Notes under the pieces: generated by a model
Told to the model about the DNA's origin: nothing
Database searches by the model: none
The model's input: the letters and a program-made list of their open reading frames with translations, nothing else
In this document: in pieces, positions 1 to 7,647 of the stretch
How positions within the stretch are numbered: position 1 is the first letter of the stretch
Layout of the letters: each line of letters starts with the position of its first letter
Position numbers and translations under genes: made by a program
Assembly: GCA_900553635.1 (NCBI GenBank)
Contig: USDU01000022.1
Span: forward strand, 1 to 18,087
Source: an uncultured Lachnospiraceae bacterium
GTDB taxonomy: Bacteria; Bacillota_A; Clostridia; Lachnospirales; Lachnospiraceae
DNA: 18,087 bases
Direction: 5' to 3'

Positions 1-582
1 AAGTACATGGGAATTCTCCAGGGCGAAGTTGTCATTGATGCCGTAGAGGTTGCAGGGCATGACACTGATATAGTGGGTGCCGTACTGACGGTTGTAGAAG
101 GCGCACATTTTCAGACCAGCAATTTTCGCCAAGGCGTAGGCCTCGTTGGTCTTCTCCAGGTAACCGCTTAAGAGGTACTCCTCCTTGATGGGCTGCGGGC
201 AGTCTCTGGGGTAGATGCAGGAGCTTCCCAGGAACAGCAGCTTCTGCACCTGATTTTTGTAAGCCGCGTCAATGACGTTGGTTTCGATCTGCAGATTTTT
301 CATTATGAAATCCGCCGGGTAAGTGTCGTTGGCGTGGATTCCACCTACCTTAGCCGCAGCCAAGATAACGTAATCCGGCTTTTCCTCGGTGAAGAAGGCC
401 TCTACATCGGCTTGGCGGGTCAGATCCAGCTCAGCGTGGGTGCGAGTTACGATATTTTTAAATCCGGCTTTCTGAAGGCAGCGTACCAGACCACTGCCCA
501 CCAGGCCGCGGTGGCCTGCTACGTAGATTTTTTTGTTGCGGTCGAGGGGCTCGACTGCCTGAGTTTCTTTTATTTCTGTCAT
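1..582 (-). CDS. fcl: GDP-L-fucose synthase, 3' part missing
   Basis: The first 194 residues of GDP-L-fucose synthase (wcaG/fcl), an NADPH-dependent epimerase/reductase of the extended SDR family. It makes GDP-L-fucose from the 4-keto-6-deoxymannose intermediate produced by Gmd, in the cytoplasm. Visible: Rossmann glycine motif GHRGLVGSG (23-31), LGSSCIYP (118-125) with the catalytic Ser at about 120, [12 protein letters not shown] (145-156) with Tyr149 and Lys153 of the YxxxK pair, and the family block NLYGINDNF (178-186). The family is usually about 310-320 residues, so roughly 120 are lost beyond the left edge. The ATG at 582 follows an AGGGA ribosome site and gives about 13 residues more at the N terminus than the E. 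coli enzyme. It is the third gene after manC and gmd, but a 181-bp AT-rich gap separates it from gmd. Confidence 0.95.
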   Translation of the reverse strand, partial: MTEIKETQAVEPLDRNKKIYVAGHRGLVGSGLVRCLQKAGFKNIVTRTHAELDLTRQADVEAFFTEEKPDYVILAAAKVGGIHANDTYPADFIMKNLQIETNVIDAAYKNQVQKLLFLGSSCIYPRDCPQPIKEEYLLSGYLEKTNEAYALAKIAGLKMCAFYNRQYGTHYISVMPCNLYGINDNFALENSHVL

Positions 583-649
583 GATATTCCCTGCTTTCTT
601 CTTACACTTTTACGAATCTTAGAAAATATATTTCTTTGTACTTATCTGT

Positions 650-678
650 TTTATCATCATACAATTACTGTCATTCAA
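650..678 (-). promoter_or_regulatory. weak candidate promoter in the gap before fcl
   Basis: The 181-bp gap between gmd and fcl (583-763) is much more AT-rich than the flanking genes and has no clear terminator hairpin. Reading the minus strand, TTGAAT (678-673) is followed after 17 bp by GATAAA (655-650), which would start RNA about 60 nt before fcl. Boxes of this quality are expected by chance in AT-rich DNA, so this is only a pointer that fcl may have its own promoter. Confidence 0.22.
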
Positions 679-763
679 ATTATCTTTTACTGTTCCTGTC
701 TTTATCTTTTCTGTTTATTTTACATTCCTGATATGGGCCGCTTTCTGACAGTTGCTTTTCCTT

Positions 764-1831
764 CTATTTCAACACGCCCGCCGTCGCCGACCTCTTCACC
801 AGCTCCATATCATGCTCAGTCATGATTTTCACCAGCTCGTCAAAGGAGGTCTTCCGCGGATTCCAGCCCAGAGTCTCACGCGCCTTGGTTGGGTCACCCA
901 GCAGCAGATCTACCTCCGCCGGACGGAAGAACTCGGGAGATACCTCCACCAGCACCCGGCCTGTTGCCACGTCGATGCCCTTCTCGTCCACGCCCTCGCC
1001 TTCCCAGCGAAGCTGTACGCCCGCATGGGCAAAGGCCGCCTCCGTGAACTCACGGACGGTTCTTGTCTCTCCGGTGGCAATGACGAAGTCCTCCGGCGTA
1101 TCGTGCTGCAGAATCATCCACATGCACTCCACATAATCCTTTGCATAGCCCCAGTCACGCTTGGCGTTCAGATTGCCCAGGTACAGCTTCTCCTGACGAC
1201 CCGCCAGAATGTTGGCCACGGCCAGGGTAATCTTTCTGGTTACGAAGGTCTCTCCCCGACGCTCGGATTCATGGTTGAAGAGAATACCATTTACCGCGAA
1301 CATGCCGTAGGCCTCCCGGTAATGCTTCGTGATCCAGTAGCCATACATCTTTGCCACCGCGTAAGGGGAACGGGGGTGGAACGGGGTGGTCTCTTTCTGG
1401 GGAATCTCCTCCACCTTACCAAACAGCTCGGAAGTAGACGCCTGGTAAATGCGGGTGGTCTTCGCAAGACCCGCGATACGAACTGCCTCCAACACCCGCA
1501 GCACACCGATGCCGTCCGCGTTGGCTGTGTATTCCGGCTCCTCGAAAGAAACTGCCACATGGGACTGGGCCGCCAGGTTATAGATTTCGTCCGGCTTGAT
1601 TTCCAGCATCAGGCGCACCAGATTCATGGAGTCTGTCATGTCGCCGTAGATCAGATGCAGGCCGTCGCCTTTCGTTTCCCGCTCCTTTAACAGATGCTCG
1701 ATGCGCTCGGCTGTGTTGGTGGAGCCACGACGGAATAAGCCGTATACCTTATAGCCCTTTTCCAGCAGAAGCTCCGCCAGATAGGAGCCGTCCTGTCCTG
1801 TAATTCCTGTGATTAACGCTGTCTTTTTCAT
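764..1831 (-). CDS. gmd: GDP-mannose 4,6-dehydratase
   Basis: Converts GDP-D-mannose to GDP-4-keto-6-deoxy-D-mannose with bound NADP(H), the first step from GDP-mannose to GDP-L-fucose (also used for GDP-rhamnose-type sugars). It is a 355-residue extended SDR. Visible: glycine motif GITGQDG (9-15), an NLAAQSHV block (85-92), STSELFG (132-138) carrying the catalytic Thr133 and Glu135, and the Tyr157/Lys161 pair in SPYAVAK. The [15 protein letters not shown] block (186-200) is typical of Gmd and marks the substrate-binding region. I start at the Met at 1831 because GGAG lies 8 nt upstream; an in-frame ATG at 1846 would add five residues but lacks a good ribosome site. It follows manC after 58 bp on the same strand, so co-transcription is likely. 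Confidence 0.97.
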   Translation of the reverse strand: MKKTALITGITGQDGSYLAELLLEKGYKVYGLFRRGSTNTAERIEHLLKERETKGDGLHLIYGDMTDSMNLVRLMLEIKPDEIYNLAAQSHVAVSFEEPEYTANADGIGVLRVLEAVRIAGLAKTTRIYQASTSELFGKVEEIPQKETTPFHPRSPYAVAKMYGYWITKHYREAYGMFAVNGILFNHESERRGETFVTRKITLAVANILAGRQEKLYLGNLNAKRDWGYAKDYVECMWMILQHDTPEDFVIATGETRTVREFTEAAFAHAGVQLRWEGEGVDEKGIDVATGRVLVEVSPEFFRPAEVDLLLGDPTKARETLGWNPRKTSFDELVKIMTEHDMELVKRSATAGVLK

Positions 1832-1889
1832 TTTCGTTCTCCTCATTTTTCTGCGCCTTCCGCTGCAAAGCCTCCGGCTGTACTGATCG

Positions 1890-3248
1890 TTACAAAATAT
1901 GGCTCAGTTCTATCTCATCCCAATGGAATGTGATTCGATTGATATCCTCATTTCCACTGCTGGTTCCCACATGAATCTCAATGTACTCGAAATCATGGAA
2001 GGCTTTGACCGCGTGCCGCTGATTCTTGCGGATACAGACGGCCTTTCCCTGGCTTAAGGGAATCTTCGTGCCCTCCAGAATTAATTCTCCGGTACCCCGA
2101 AGAACCGTCCAGATCTCATCCCGGTGCTCATGGTAGTGATAACTGGATGTCATTCCATCGTAAATGCAGATTTTCCGGGTTAAAGTTGTCTGGCCCTGGC
2201 TCTCGGTATCATCCAGGGTCTCCAGGGTGCCCCAGCGGCGCTCCTCAAACATGGGCTTCGTATCAAAGGCTGACGCAACGGCCTTCACATTGGCGGTCTG
2301 GCTTTTATCCGCTACCAGAATGCCGTCCTGGGCGGCCACCACCACCAGATCCCGGGTTCCCATGACCGCCACAGGCATTTTCAGTTCGTTGATGACCTGA
2401 GTATTCTCGCAGGTGTCGTCCAGCACTACATTTCCGATGGTGTCGGTGCTCATCTGATCTGCCAGGGCGTCCCAGGTTCCCAGATCTTTCCAGTACCCGT
2501 CGAATTCTACAGCGGCCAGGTGATCCGCTTTTTCCAGCACCTCGTAATCGAAGCTGATTTTCGGCAGGCTTTCATAGGCGGCGCAGAGGGCATCGTAATC
2601 CTCCGGTACGCCGTAAGTCCCTGTGCGCTTCAAGATATCCCCGATTTTCACGCAGAATACGCCGCAGTTCCACAATGCGCCCTCTTTCAGCAGGGCCTCA
2701 GCCTTTTCCTCGTCCGGCTTCTCCGCAAAGCCCCGGACTTCGAACCAGCCGTCCTTCCGCGCTCCCGGCAGGATATAGCCGTATTTGGTGGCCGGATAGC
2801 TGGGCGCTGCGCCCATCAGTCCTACCTCCGCGCCGGATTCCCGCATGATCGTCTCCAGCTTCTTTACCGTCTCAAAGTAGCTGCCCTCGGTGTAGGGATC
2901 CACCGGCATAATCGCCGCATAATCCTCCCGGCTGGCTCCGTGCTTCAGAAGCCAGGAGCAGGACAGCAGCACAGCGGCAAAGGTATCCCGGCGACTCGGC
3001 TCCACTGCGATCCGTGCCTCCTTCACCTGACTTTTGATGAGCTCCACCTGCTCCCGTCCTGCCGTGATGACAGCCTGTCCGGCGATTCCGGCTTCGTCCA
3101 GCTGCTCCCAGACTCTCTGGAGCATAGAGCAATGTTCCATGGAATTATTCTCTTTATTGACCACCTTCAGGTACTGCTTGGGCCGCGCGTCGTTGGACAG
3201 GGGCCAGAGCCGTTTTCCGGAGCCTCCGGACAGTAATACGTAGTACAT
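1890..3248 (-). CDS. manC: mannose-1-phosphate guanylyltransferase with C-terminal cupin
   Basis: Makes GDP-D-mannose from mannose-1-phosphate and GTP, feeding Gmd downstream. It is a 452-residue protein of the ManC/type II mannose-6-phosphate isomerase family. The N-terminal nucleotidyltransferase domain (about 1-265) has the signature [13 protein letters not shown] (6-18) with RPKQ at 22-25, and FAEKP at 174-178. The C-terminal cupin (about 355-430) has the metal-ligand pattern with His373, His375 and Glu378 and a later His412, as in type II isomerases. Whether the cupin is an active isomerase cannot be told from sequence; the region is somewhat divergent from the classical HRSEHW block. 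AGGAG lies about 9 nt before the ATG. First gene of the GDP-fucose set, divergent from the araC-type regulator across 212 bp. Confidence 0.94.
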   Translation of the reverse strand: MYYVLLSGGSGKRLWPLSNDARPKQYLKVVNKENNSMEHCSMLQRVWEQLDEAGIAGQAVITAGREQVELIKSQVKEARIAVEPSRRDTFAAVLLSCSWLLKHGASREDYAAIMPVDPYTEGSYFETVKKLETIMRESGAEVGLMGAAPSYPATKYGYILPGARKDGWFEVRGFAEKPDEEKAEALLKEGALWNCGVFCVKIGDILKRTGTYGVPEDYDALCAAYESLPKISFDYEVLEKADHLAAVEFDGYWKDLGTWDALADQMSTDTIGNVVLDDTCENTQVINELKMPVAVMGTRDLVVVAAQDGILVADKSQTANVKAVASAFDTKPMFEERRWGTLETLDDTESQGQTTLTRKICIYDGMTSSYHYHEHRDEIWTVLRGTGELILEGTKIPLSQGKAVCIRKNQRHAVKAFHDFEYIEIHVGTSSGNEDINRITFHWDEIELSHIL

Positions 3249-3358
3249 ACAGCTTCTCCTTTGCCAGATTACACTCTCACGCTTTCTTGCATTCCTGCTT
3301 CAAAAGCATCTAAATATGTATTATTTTGTCTACATCTCTTCTTATCTTTTTCTTGCTT

Positions 3359-3386
3359 TTGCTAGTATATACCTGTATATTATACT
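3359..3386 (+). promoter_or_regulatory. candidate promoter of the araC-type gene
   Basis: TTGCTA (3359-3364), 16 bp, then TATACT (3381-3386) on the plus strand. Transcription would begin near 3393, about 68 nt before the regulator's ATG at 3461. The same segment holds AGTATA (3364-3369) mirrored by TATACT (3381-3386), and on the opposite strand a perfect TATAAT (3384-3379) facing manC. The two divergent promoters may therefore overlap, which would suit control by the regulator itself. Confidence 0.5.
3379..3384 (-). promoter_or_regulatory. possible -10 box for manC-gmd
   Basis: A perfect TATAAT on the minus strand, within the 212-bp gap between manC and the divergent regulator. A start near 3372 would leave a leader of about 125 nt before manC. 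No good -35 box is visible at 16-18 bp (the sequence there is CGGCAA-like), so if real it probably needs an activator. It overlaps the -10 region proposed for the divergent gene. Confidence 0.3.
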
Positions 3387-3460
3387 TAACAAGTGAGGAT
3401 ATTGCCGTAAATAGGTATTTTATTGCTGTTTGCTGTTCCCCGTTCAGGAGGTCATTTCCC

Positions 3461-4330
3461 ATGAAAAACTATTTTGATAAATTCCCGGATTCCTACCTGG
3501 AAAGCTCCCGGCGGCGGATTCAGACGCCCAGCGCCTTTGCCCGCTCGGCCTTTTTCTATGTGCAGGAAACCGGTTACCTGAAGCTTCGCGAAAGCCACGT
3601 GGCCAGCCGTAAGAATCTGGAATCCTATCTGGTGGTGCTGGTGCTCTCCGGCAGCGGCGTGCTCATGTATGACGGTACGATTTATGAGCTGCATAAGGGC
3701 TCCTGTTTTTTCATCGACTGCATGGTGCCCTATTATCACCAGAGCAGTGAAACCGATCCCTGGGAGCTCATCTGGGTGCATTTTAACGGCTCCTCCTCCC
3801 GGGAATATTATCAGTATTTCGCGGCCAACAGCGCGCCGGCTTTCATGCCGGCTGATTTTCCCACGCTGCGGCAGAAGCTGGGTGGACTTCTGGAGTTGAA
3901 TGAAAATTCCGATTTTCAGACGGAGATCAATTCAGCCCGTCTGATTGTAGATATTCTGTCCATTTTATTGCAGGACATTACAGAATCCAGGGAAGAAAAA
4001 TACCCGGGCCGCCTGAAGATGACCGAGGTAAAAAAATATCTGGATGAGCATTATACGGAAAAGTTCTCCCTGGACGAGCTTTCGGAGCGGTTCTTTATCA
4101 GTAAATATCATCTGTCCCGGGAATTTCACCAGTACTATGGAACCACGCTGAACCAGTATGTAATCTCCCGGCGGCTGACCCGGGCAAAAAAACTCCTACG
4201 CTTCTCTGTCCTGACTCTGGATGAGATTGCCCGCAGCTGCGGTTTCTATGACGCAAGCTATCTGAACCGCCAATTTAAAAACTCCGAGGGAATTACCGCC
4301 TCGGAGTTTCGAAAAAAATGGAAAAATTAA
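3461..4330 (+). CDS. AraC-family transcriptional regulator with cupin sensor domain
   Basis: A 289-residue cytoplasmic DNA-binding regulator and the only plus-strand gene. The N-terminal half (about 44-112) is a cupin-like AraC ligand pocket, with hydrophobic strands such as YLVVLVLSGSG and a late WELIWVHFNG block. The C-terminal part (about 187-286) has two helix-turn-helix motifs, LDELSERFFISKYHLSREF and the conserved second half LDEIARSCGFYDASYLNRQF. I start at 3461 because a perfect AGGAGG (3446-3451) lies 9 nt upstream. An in-frame start at 3326 would add a hydrophobic 45-residue tail but overlaps the likely promoter. Its neighbours (divergent manC, convergent esterase-SBP unit) make either one its probable target. 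Its last codons contain an inverted repeat that can act as a terminator for the opposing transcript. Confidence 0.93.
   Translation: MKNYFDKFPDSYLESSRRRIQTPSAFARSAFFYVQETGYLKLRESHVASRKNLESYLVVLVLSGSGVLMYDGTIYELHKGSCFFIDCMVPYYHQSSETDPWELIWVHFNGSSSREYYQYFAANSAPAFMPADFPTLRQKLGGLLELNENSDFQTEINSARLIVDILSILLQDITESREEKYPGRLKMTEVKKYLDEHYTEKFSLDELSERFFISKYHLSREFHQYYGTTLNQYVISRRLTRAKKLLRFSVLTLDEIARSCGFYDASYLNRQFKNSEGITASEFRKKWKN
4274..4309 (-). terminator. intrinsic terminator of the esterase-SBP unit, inside the araC-type gene
   Basis: The 11-bp arms AAACTCCGAGG (4279-4289) and CCTCGGAGTTT (4299-4309) pair perfectly around a 9-nt loop. On the minus strand the hairpin ends in TTTTTAAATT, a good U-tract for the transcript of the gene ending at 4347. 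On the plus strand it is followed by only three T before C and G, so it should not stop regulator mRNA. The arms cover codons 273-283 of the convergent regulator. Confidence 0.75.
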
Positions 4331-4346
4331 TATTTCCTGTATGATT

Positions 4347-5522
4347 CTATTTATAAGTCAGCATCTGGGTTACGGAGTCATCCGCATTTTCCGCGTTAAT
4401 CCAGTAGTAACCCGGCTCGATTACGGAAGCATTGTCCAGACTCGCAATGGAGCGGAGCGCGGATACGGCACAGGCATAGCCCATGCCAAAGGCGTCCTGA
4501 CCCATAACTCCTGTCAATGTGCCGTCCTTCACAGCCTGCACCAGCTTGGCAGAGGTATCAAAGCCTGCGACCAGTACGGTCTGTCCTTCCAGCGCAAACT
4601 TAGATACCACGGTGGCAAGCACACGGGTCACATTATCATTGGTTCCAAAGTATGCCTTCAGATCCGGGTGTTCTGCCATGACAGCTGCCACGATCTCCTC
4701 GGCGCTGCGTTCATCCTCGTTTACATAAGTCGTATCTATAATCTGTACATCCGGGTGATTCTGCTCGATTTCCTCCCGGAAGCCCTTCTCACGCTCAATA
4801 CCGGTCTCGGTCTCGGAGCTGTGTACCAGAAGCGCTACCTCACCGGAATCTCCGATAGCTTCACAGAGTCTGTCTGCCGCTTCAGCAGCCGCCTTGTAAT
4901 TATCGGTCTTGGTTTCCGTCTCAATCAGGGAATTCTGGATGCTGGAATCCACCGCAAACACCGGTACGCCGTTGGCCTCCGCCAGCTCCAGCTGGGTTTT
5001 GCCGGAATTCACGTCAACATAGCCCACAATCAGGGCGTCCGGGTTTTTGTCCAGCATCTGATCAATGATGTCGATCTGCTCGGATACATTCTCCTTGGAA
5101 GGAGCATCGTAGGTCAGCTTTACTTTGGCGTTTCCTGTGTAACCCAGCGCTTCATTGATATCTGTCACCGCCTGCTCCGCGCCTGCTTTTACACGCTTCC
5201 AGAAGCCGCTTGCGGAATCCTTTCCAATCATAGAAATAGCAGTGCCTTCCGGCACCTCGATCCCTTCCACCGACAGATAATCAATGCCTTCCGCTTCGAT
5301 CGCGAACAGCTCCCGGAAGTTTTCCGGCATAACCTGCTCGTCGCCTTCGTTCTCTGTCTCCGCAGCGGTCTCCGTCTTTTCCTCCGGCTTCGCTGTCTCT
5401 TCTTTCGTTTCCTCGGTCTGCGCCGGAGCCTCCGGCTTTACCTCATCTGTTTTCTTCTCGCCACTCACCGCGCATCCGGTCAGCAGCCCTGCCACACACA
5501 ACATTGCTACAAACTTTTTCAT
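4347..5522 (-). CDS. lipoprotein sugar-binding protein coupled to the esterase
   Basis: A 391-residue exported periplasmic-binding-protein-like lipoprotein of the ribose/galactose/xylose type (Peripla_BP_4). Signal peptide and lipobox LLTGC put the lipidated Cys at 17. It is followed by a 45-residue Glu/Thr/Lys/Ala/Pro-rich linker (18-62) and a segment starting QVMPENF (63-69). The binding fold begins near AISMIGKDSASGFWKRVKAGAEQA (95-118) and continues through DALIVGYVD, VPVFAVDSSI, a GIEREKGFREE helix and VLVAGFDTSAK. The ATG at 5522 has AGGAG 8 nt upstream and overlaps the esterase stop as ATGA, so translation is probably coupled. No ATPase or permease follows. It may share the importer encoded at 8890-12424, or act as a sensor-type or capture protein. 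The ligand is unknown. Confidence 0.9.
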   Translation of the reverse strand: MKKFVAMLCVAGLLTGCAVSGEKKTDEVKPEAPAQTEETKEETAKPEEKTETAAETENEGDEQVMPENFRELFAIEAEGIDYLSVEGIEVPEGTAISMIGKDSASGFWKRVKAGAEQAVTDINEALGYTGNAKVKLTYDAPSKENVSEQIDIIDQMLDKNPDALIVGYVDVNSGKTQLELAEANGVPVFAVDSSIQNSLIETETKTDNYKAAAEAADRLCEAIGDSGEVALLVHSSETETGIEREKGFREEIEQNHPDVQIIDTTYVNEDERSAEEIVAAVMAEHPDLKAYFGTNDNVTRVLATVVSKFALEGQTVLVAGFDTSAKLVQAVKDGTLTGVMGQDAFGMGYACAVSALRSIASLDNASVIEPGYYWINAENADDSVTQMLTYK

Positions 5523-6991
5523 TTTCCATTCTCCTGTTCTTTCCGAAGACGTCTCCGTCTCTTTCTCCATAGGATAAATCCCCCCATGCTCGCTATGACT
5601 GCTACTGCCGCCACGATCCACTGCCAGATTTCCTGTCCCATCCAGACATGATAATCTTCACTTACAATTTCCACGACTCTGGCGTGTTCCACACTTTTTC
5701 CGGCGATGTCATACATCTGTCCGATCAGTGCCGCTGTGGTTCCGCTCCACGTACCGTAAGCCGCATCCACATCCGCCTGCGTAGCCTTTCCCTTCATGGC
5801 CTGTCTGACCACTGCCCGGTAATCCGATGAATTGGTGTGCCAGCTCTGATTCAATGTCTCCATCTGCTTGGCAGCTTCCTGGCCGGGATTCCAGTCCAGG
5901 TTCGTCAGATTGACGCCCTGCGCCAGTTCGGAACCTTTGTACTGTCCCACCAGAATCCGATTCATATAAACCCGGTAGGTCACATCCGGATGAAGACCGG
6001 CTACCTGAAGGTTTTCCCAGCTTATCTCATCAACAATTTCAAAATACTGACTCGCCTCGTTAAATTCATAGGTCACTGCCATCGGAAGACTGTGTGGCTG
6101 ATAGCGGAAGGACACATAGCGCTCTCCTTTTCGCTTCAGCTTCGTCACAGTGGCATTTCGGGTCACTGCCGTCTCATCCTCACCCACTTCCACGGACGCC
6201 ACCTCCTTATCCGCTCCCTGCTGGTACAGGAAGAAAAAGCCGGCGATCGTATTTCCCATGGCATTGGGATGTACATTGTCCGTGACTGTCAGCGTGTCAT
6301 CCGGGATGCGCCCCTGCACGATCTTCGTAACCCAGAGCATCGGCGTATGCAAATCAATATAGTGAGTTCCCAACTCGTCCGCCAGAATCTGCAGTTCTCC
6401 GGTGTATTCACTCAGCAAATCATCGGTGTCATCCTTCTGCTTACCATTTTCATCATAATTGGAGCTTCGGGTCTGGTCGTAAGGCGTAGGCGCCACCAGA
6501 ATAATCTGATCGTTGGTAATTCCCCGGTCATTCAGCAGCTCAATCAGCTGGTTAATACTCTGAATATACCGCTTGGCCGACCAGTTATGCAAGGCCTCGT
6601 TCATACCGAACATAATGACTGCCTTATTGAGCCCGTCAATGGCCTTATCTGTCACCACCGCGCTGTCACTGTACAGACGGACCGCATCTGCCGCCATATA
6701 GGAAGCTGTTCCCAGATTCCGGAATTCCAGCTTCCAGTCCGGATGCCGTGTAATATAATAATTGTAAATAAATTCCTGATAACTGATGCCTGTATATTCC
6801 ACCTGGGTAATGCTGTCGCCGATAAAGCCGACTACATCGCCATCTTCAAACATACACGCATCTTTCTCCGGCATTACCTGCGCCAGCTCTTTCTCCAGCT
6901 CCGGATCGCCTTCTGAAGCCAACGCTTCGCTGCCCGGAAGCAGAACGGCCGCGCAAAGTATTGCGGACAGACATTTTTTCCATTTTTTCAT
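5519..6991 (-). CDS. membrane-tethered SGNH/GDSL hydrolase
   Basis: A 490-residue exported serine esterase of the SGNH (GDSL_2) fold, likely an O-acyl or O-acetyl esterase acting on surface or extracellular glycans. It has a signal peptide (1-26, cleavage after ALA), block I GFIGDSITQ with nucleophile Ser60, block II RNLG (91-94), block III GMNE with Asn131, and block V TDNVHPN with Asp238 and His241. All four SGNH residues are present. The catalytic domain ends near 260. A second region (about 265-450) of unknown fold follows, then a transmembrane helix (456-475) and an arginine/lysine-rich tail, giving an outward-facing anchored enzyme. The start has a modest GGGGA site 4 nt away. It is coupled to the following SBP by an ATGA overlap. 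The substrate is not shown; neighbourhood suggests an acylated deoxysugar. Confidence 0.88.
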   Translation of the reverse strand: MKKWKKCLSAILCAAVLLPGSEALASEGDPELEKELAQVMPEKDACMFEDGDVVGFIGDSITQVEYTGISYQEFIYNYYITRHPDWKLEFRNLGTASYMAADAVRLYSDSAVVTDKAIDGLNKAVIMFGMNEALHNWSAKRYIQSINQLIELLNDRGITNDQIILVAPTPYDQTRSSNYDENGKQKDDTDDLLSEYTGELQILADELGTHYIDLHTPMLWVTKIVQGRIPDDTLTVTDNVHPNAMGNTIAGFFFLYQQGADKEVASVEVGEDETAVTRNATVTKLKRKGERYVSFRYQPHSLPMAVTYEFNEASQYFEIVDEISWENLQVAGLHPDVTYRVYMNRILVGQYKGSELAQGVNLTNLDWNPGQEAAKQMETLNQSWHTNSSDYRAVVRQAMKGKATQADVDAAYGTWSGTTAALIGQMYDIAGKSVEHARVVEIVSEDYHVWMGQEIWQWIVAAVAVIASMGGFILWRKRRRRLRKEQENGK

Positions 6992-7024
6992 AATGTCCCC
7001 ATTTCTTCTTATAACACGCAGTAA

Positions 7025-7053
7025 AGTATAACTTAAAAAGGGATATGCCGCAA
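7025..7053 (-). promoter_or_regulatory. candidate promoter of the esterase-SBP unit, overlapping a terminator
   Basis: On the minus strand TTGCGG (7053-7048), 17 bp, then TATACT (7030-7025); RNA would start near 7018, about 27 nt before the esterase ATG. The -35 element lies in the loop and arm of the terminator hairpin that ends the upstream operon. Only three of six -35 bases match consensus. Confidence 0.4.
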
Positions 7054-7064
7054 GGCATATCCCT
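7035..7064 (-). terminator. intrinsic terminator after fucU
   Basis: Perfect 11-bp stem (AGGGATATGCC 7039-7049 with GGCATATCCCT 7054-7064) and a 4-nt loop. On the minus strand it runs straight into TTTTT, a standard Rho-independent terminator 45 nt after the fucU stop. On the plus strand no T-run follows. It should separate the importer operon from the esterase-SBP unit, though read-through is possible. Confidence 0.9.
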
Positions 7065-7109
7065 GAAAATACCGAAAATATTAAGATTTTTTCACACTTT
7101 TAACACACT

Positions 7110-7550
7110 TTAGTTGATGACTACGCCCTTCTGAAGCATCACATTCGCGTAAACCGCGCTCTCGCCTGTGGCAATGATCGCATAGGCTTTCTTTGCCTCT
7201 TCATAGAACTGAAAGCGCTCAATATTGCCGACGCAGGCAGCGCCGCGCTTATCATGCTTCGCAACGATCTCTTTGTAGGTGTCCCAGATCGGAGTTTCTA
7301 CGGGATCGCCCGGCATTACCTCCATCAGGTTCATAGGCTTCTCCACATAGGTATCCAGCGGCATTACCTGCAGGATAGCGTCCAGAAGCTCCGGTACGCC
7401 ATGGCCGTCGCAGCGGATGACGATAGCGTCTTTTCCCATGGATTCTGCCGGGAAATTGCCGTCGCCGATAACGATGCGGTCACTGTGCCCCATCTCACAA
7501 AGTACTTTTAAGAGCTCAGGGGATAAGATACTCGGAATTCCTTTTAACAT
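7110..7550 (-). CDS. fucU: L-fucose mutarotase (FucU/RbsD family)
   Basis: A 146-residue cytoplasmic sugar mutarotase that speeds exchange between alpha and beta anomers of L-fucose. It fits FucU rather than RbsD: the start LKGIPSILSPELLKVLCEMGHSD, with His22 and Asp30 in MGHSDRIVIGDGNFP, and the end ERFQFYEEAKKAYAIIATGE followed by Tyr134 and Asn136 and LQKGV, match the FucU pattern along their whole length. AGGAG lies 7 nt before the ATG. It is the last gene of the importer operon, 97 bp behind the main SBP gene across a hairpin, and is followed by a strong terminator. It is the best clue in the window to the cargo of the importer, though relatives acting on other 6-deoxy or aldohexoses cannot be excluded. 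Confidence 0.93.
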   Translation of the reverse strand: MLKGIPSILSPELLKVLCEMGHSDRIVIGDGNFPAESMGKDAIVIRCDGHGVPELLDAILQVMPLDTYVEKPMNLMEVMPGDPVETPIWDTYKEIVAKHDKRGAACVGNIERFQFYEEAKKAYAIIATGESAVYANVMLQKGVVIN

Positions 7551-7582
7551 AATAGTTCTCCTTTTCTTTGTTATTCCAGAAA

Positions 7583-7604
7583 GGGCACACCAGACGGTGT
7601 GCCC
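7583..7604 (-). terminator. hairpin between the SBP gene and fucU
   Basis: A perfect 9-bp GC-rich stem, GGGCACACC (7583-7591) and GGTGTGCCC (7596-7604), with a 4-nt loop. On the minus strand it is followed by TTTCTGG, a poor U-tract. It may act as a leaky terminator or as a 3' stabilising structure that keeps SBP mRNA abundant while allowing some fucU expression. Confidence 0.6.
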
Positions 7605-7647
7605 CTCATTATTTTATTTAGTTTTCAGATATACTGTCTGACCGAAA

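Noticed and set aside
3326..3460. An upstream in-frame start that would give the AraC-type regulator a hydrophobic N-terminal segment, as if membrane-bound.
   Set aside because: A perfect AGGAGG serves the ATG at 3461, and the extension runs through the likely promoter boxes. A normal soluble AraC protein is far more likely.
5523..5621. A 33-residue N-terminal extension of the esterase-linked SBP.
   Set aside because: It would bury the signal peptide and lipobox. The ATG at 5522 has its own ribosome site and gives a standard lipoprotein start.
4341..5651. Long plus-strand open frame opposite the esterase-linked SBP gene, and similar ones at 752-1690, 2520-3236 and 5837-6916.
   Set aside because: All mirror well-supported minus-strand genes, show no recognisable domain and lack convincing ribosome sites.
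7205..7218. TGAAAGCGCT, resembling half of a catabolite-repression (cre) site.
   Set aside because: It lies inside fucU coding sequence and the second half does not match the consensus.
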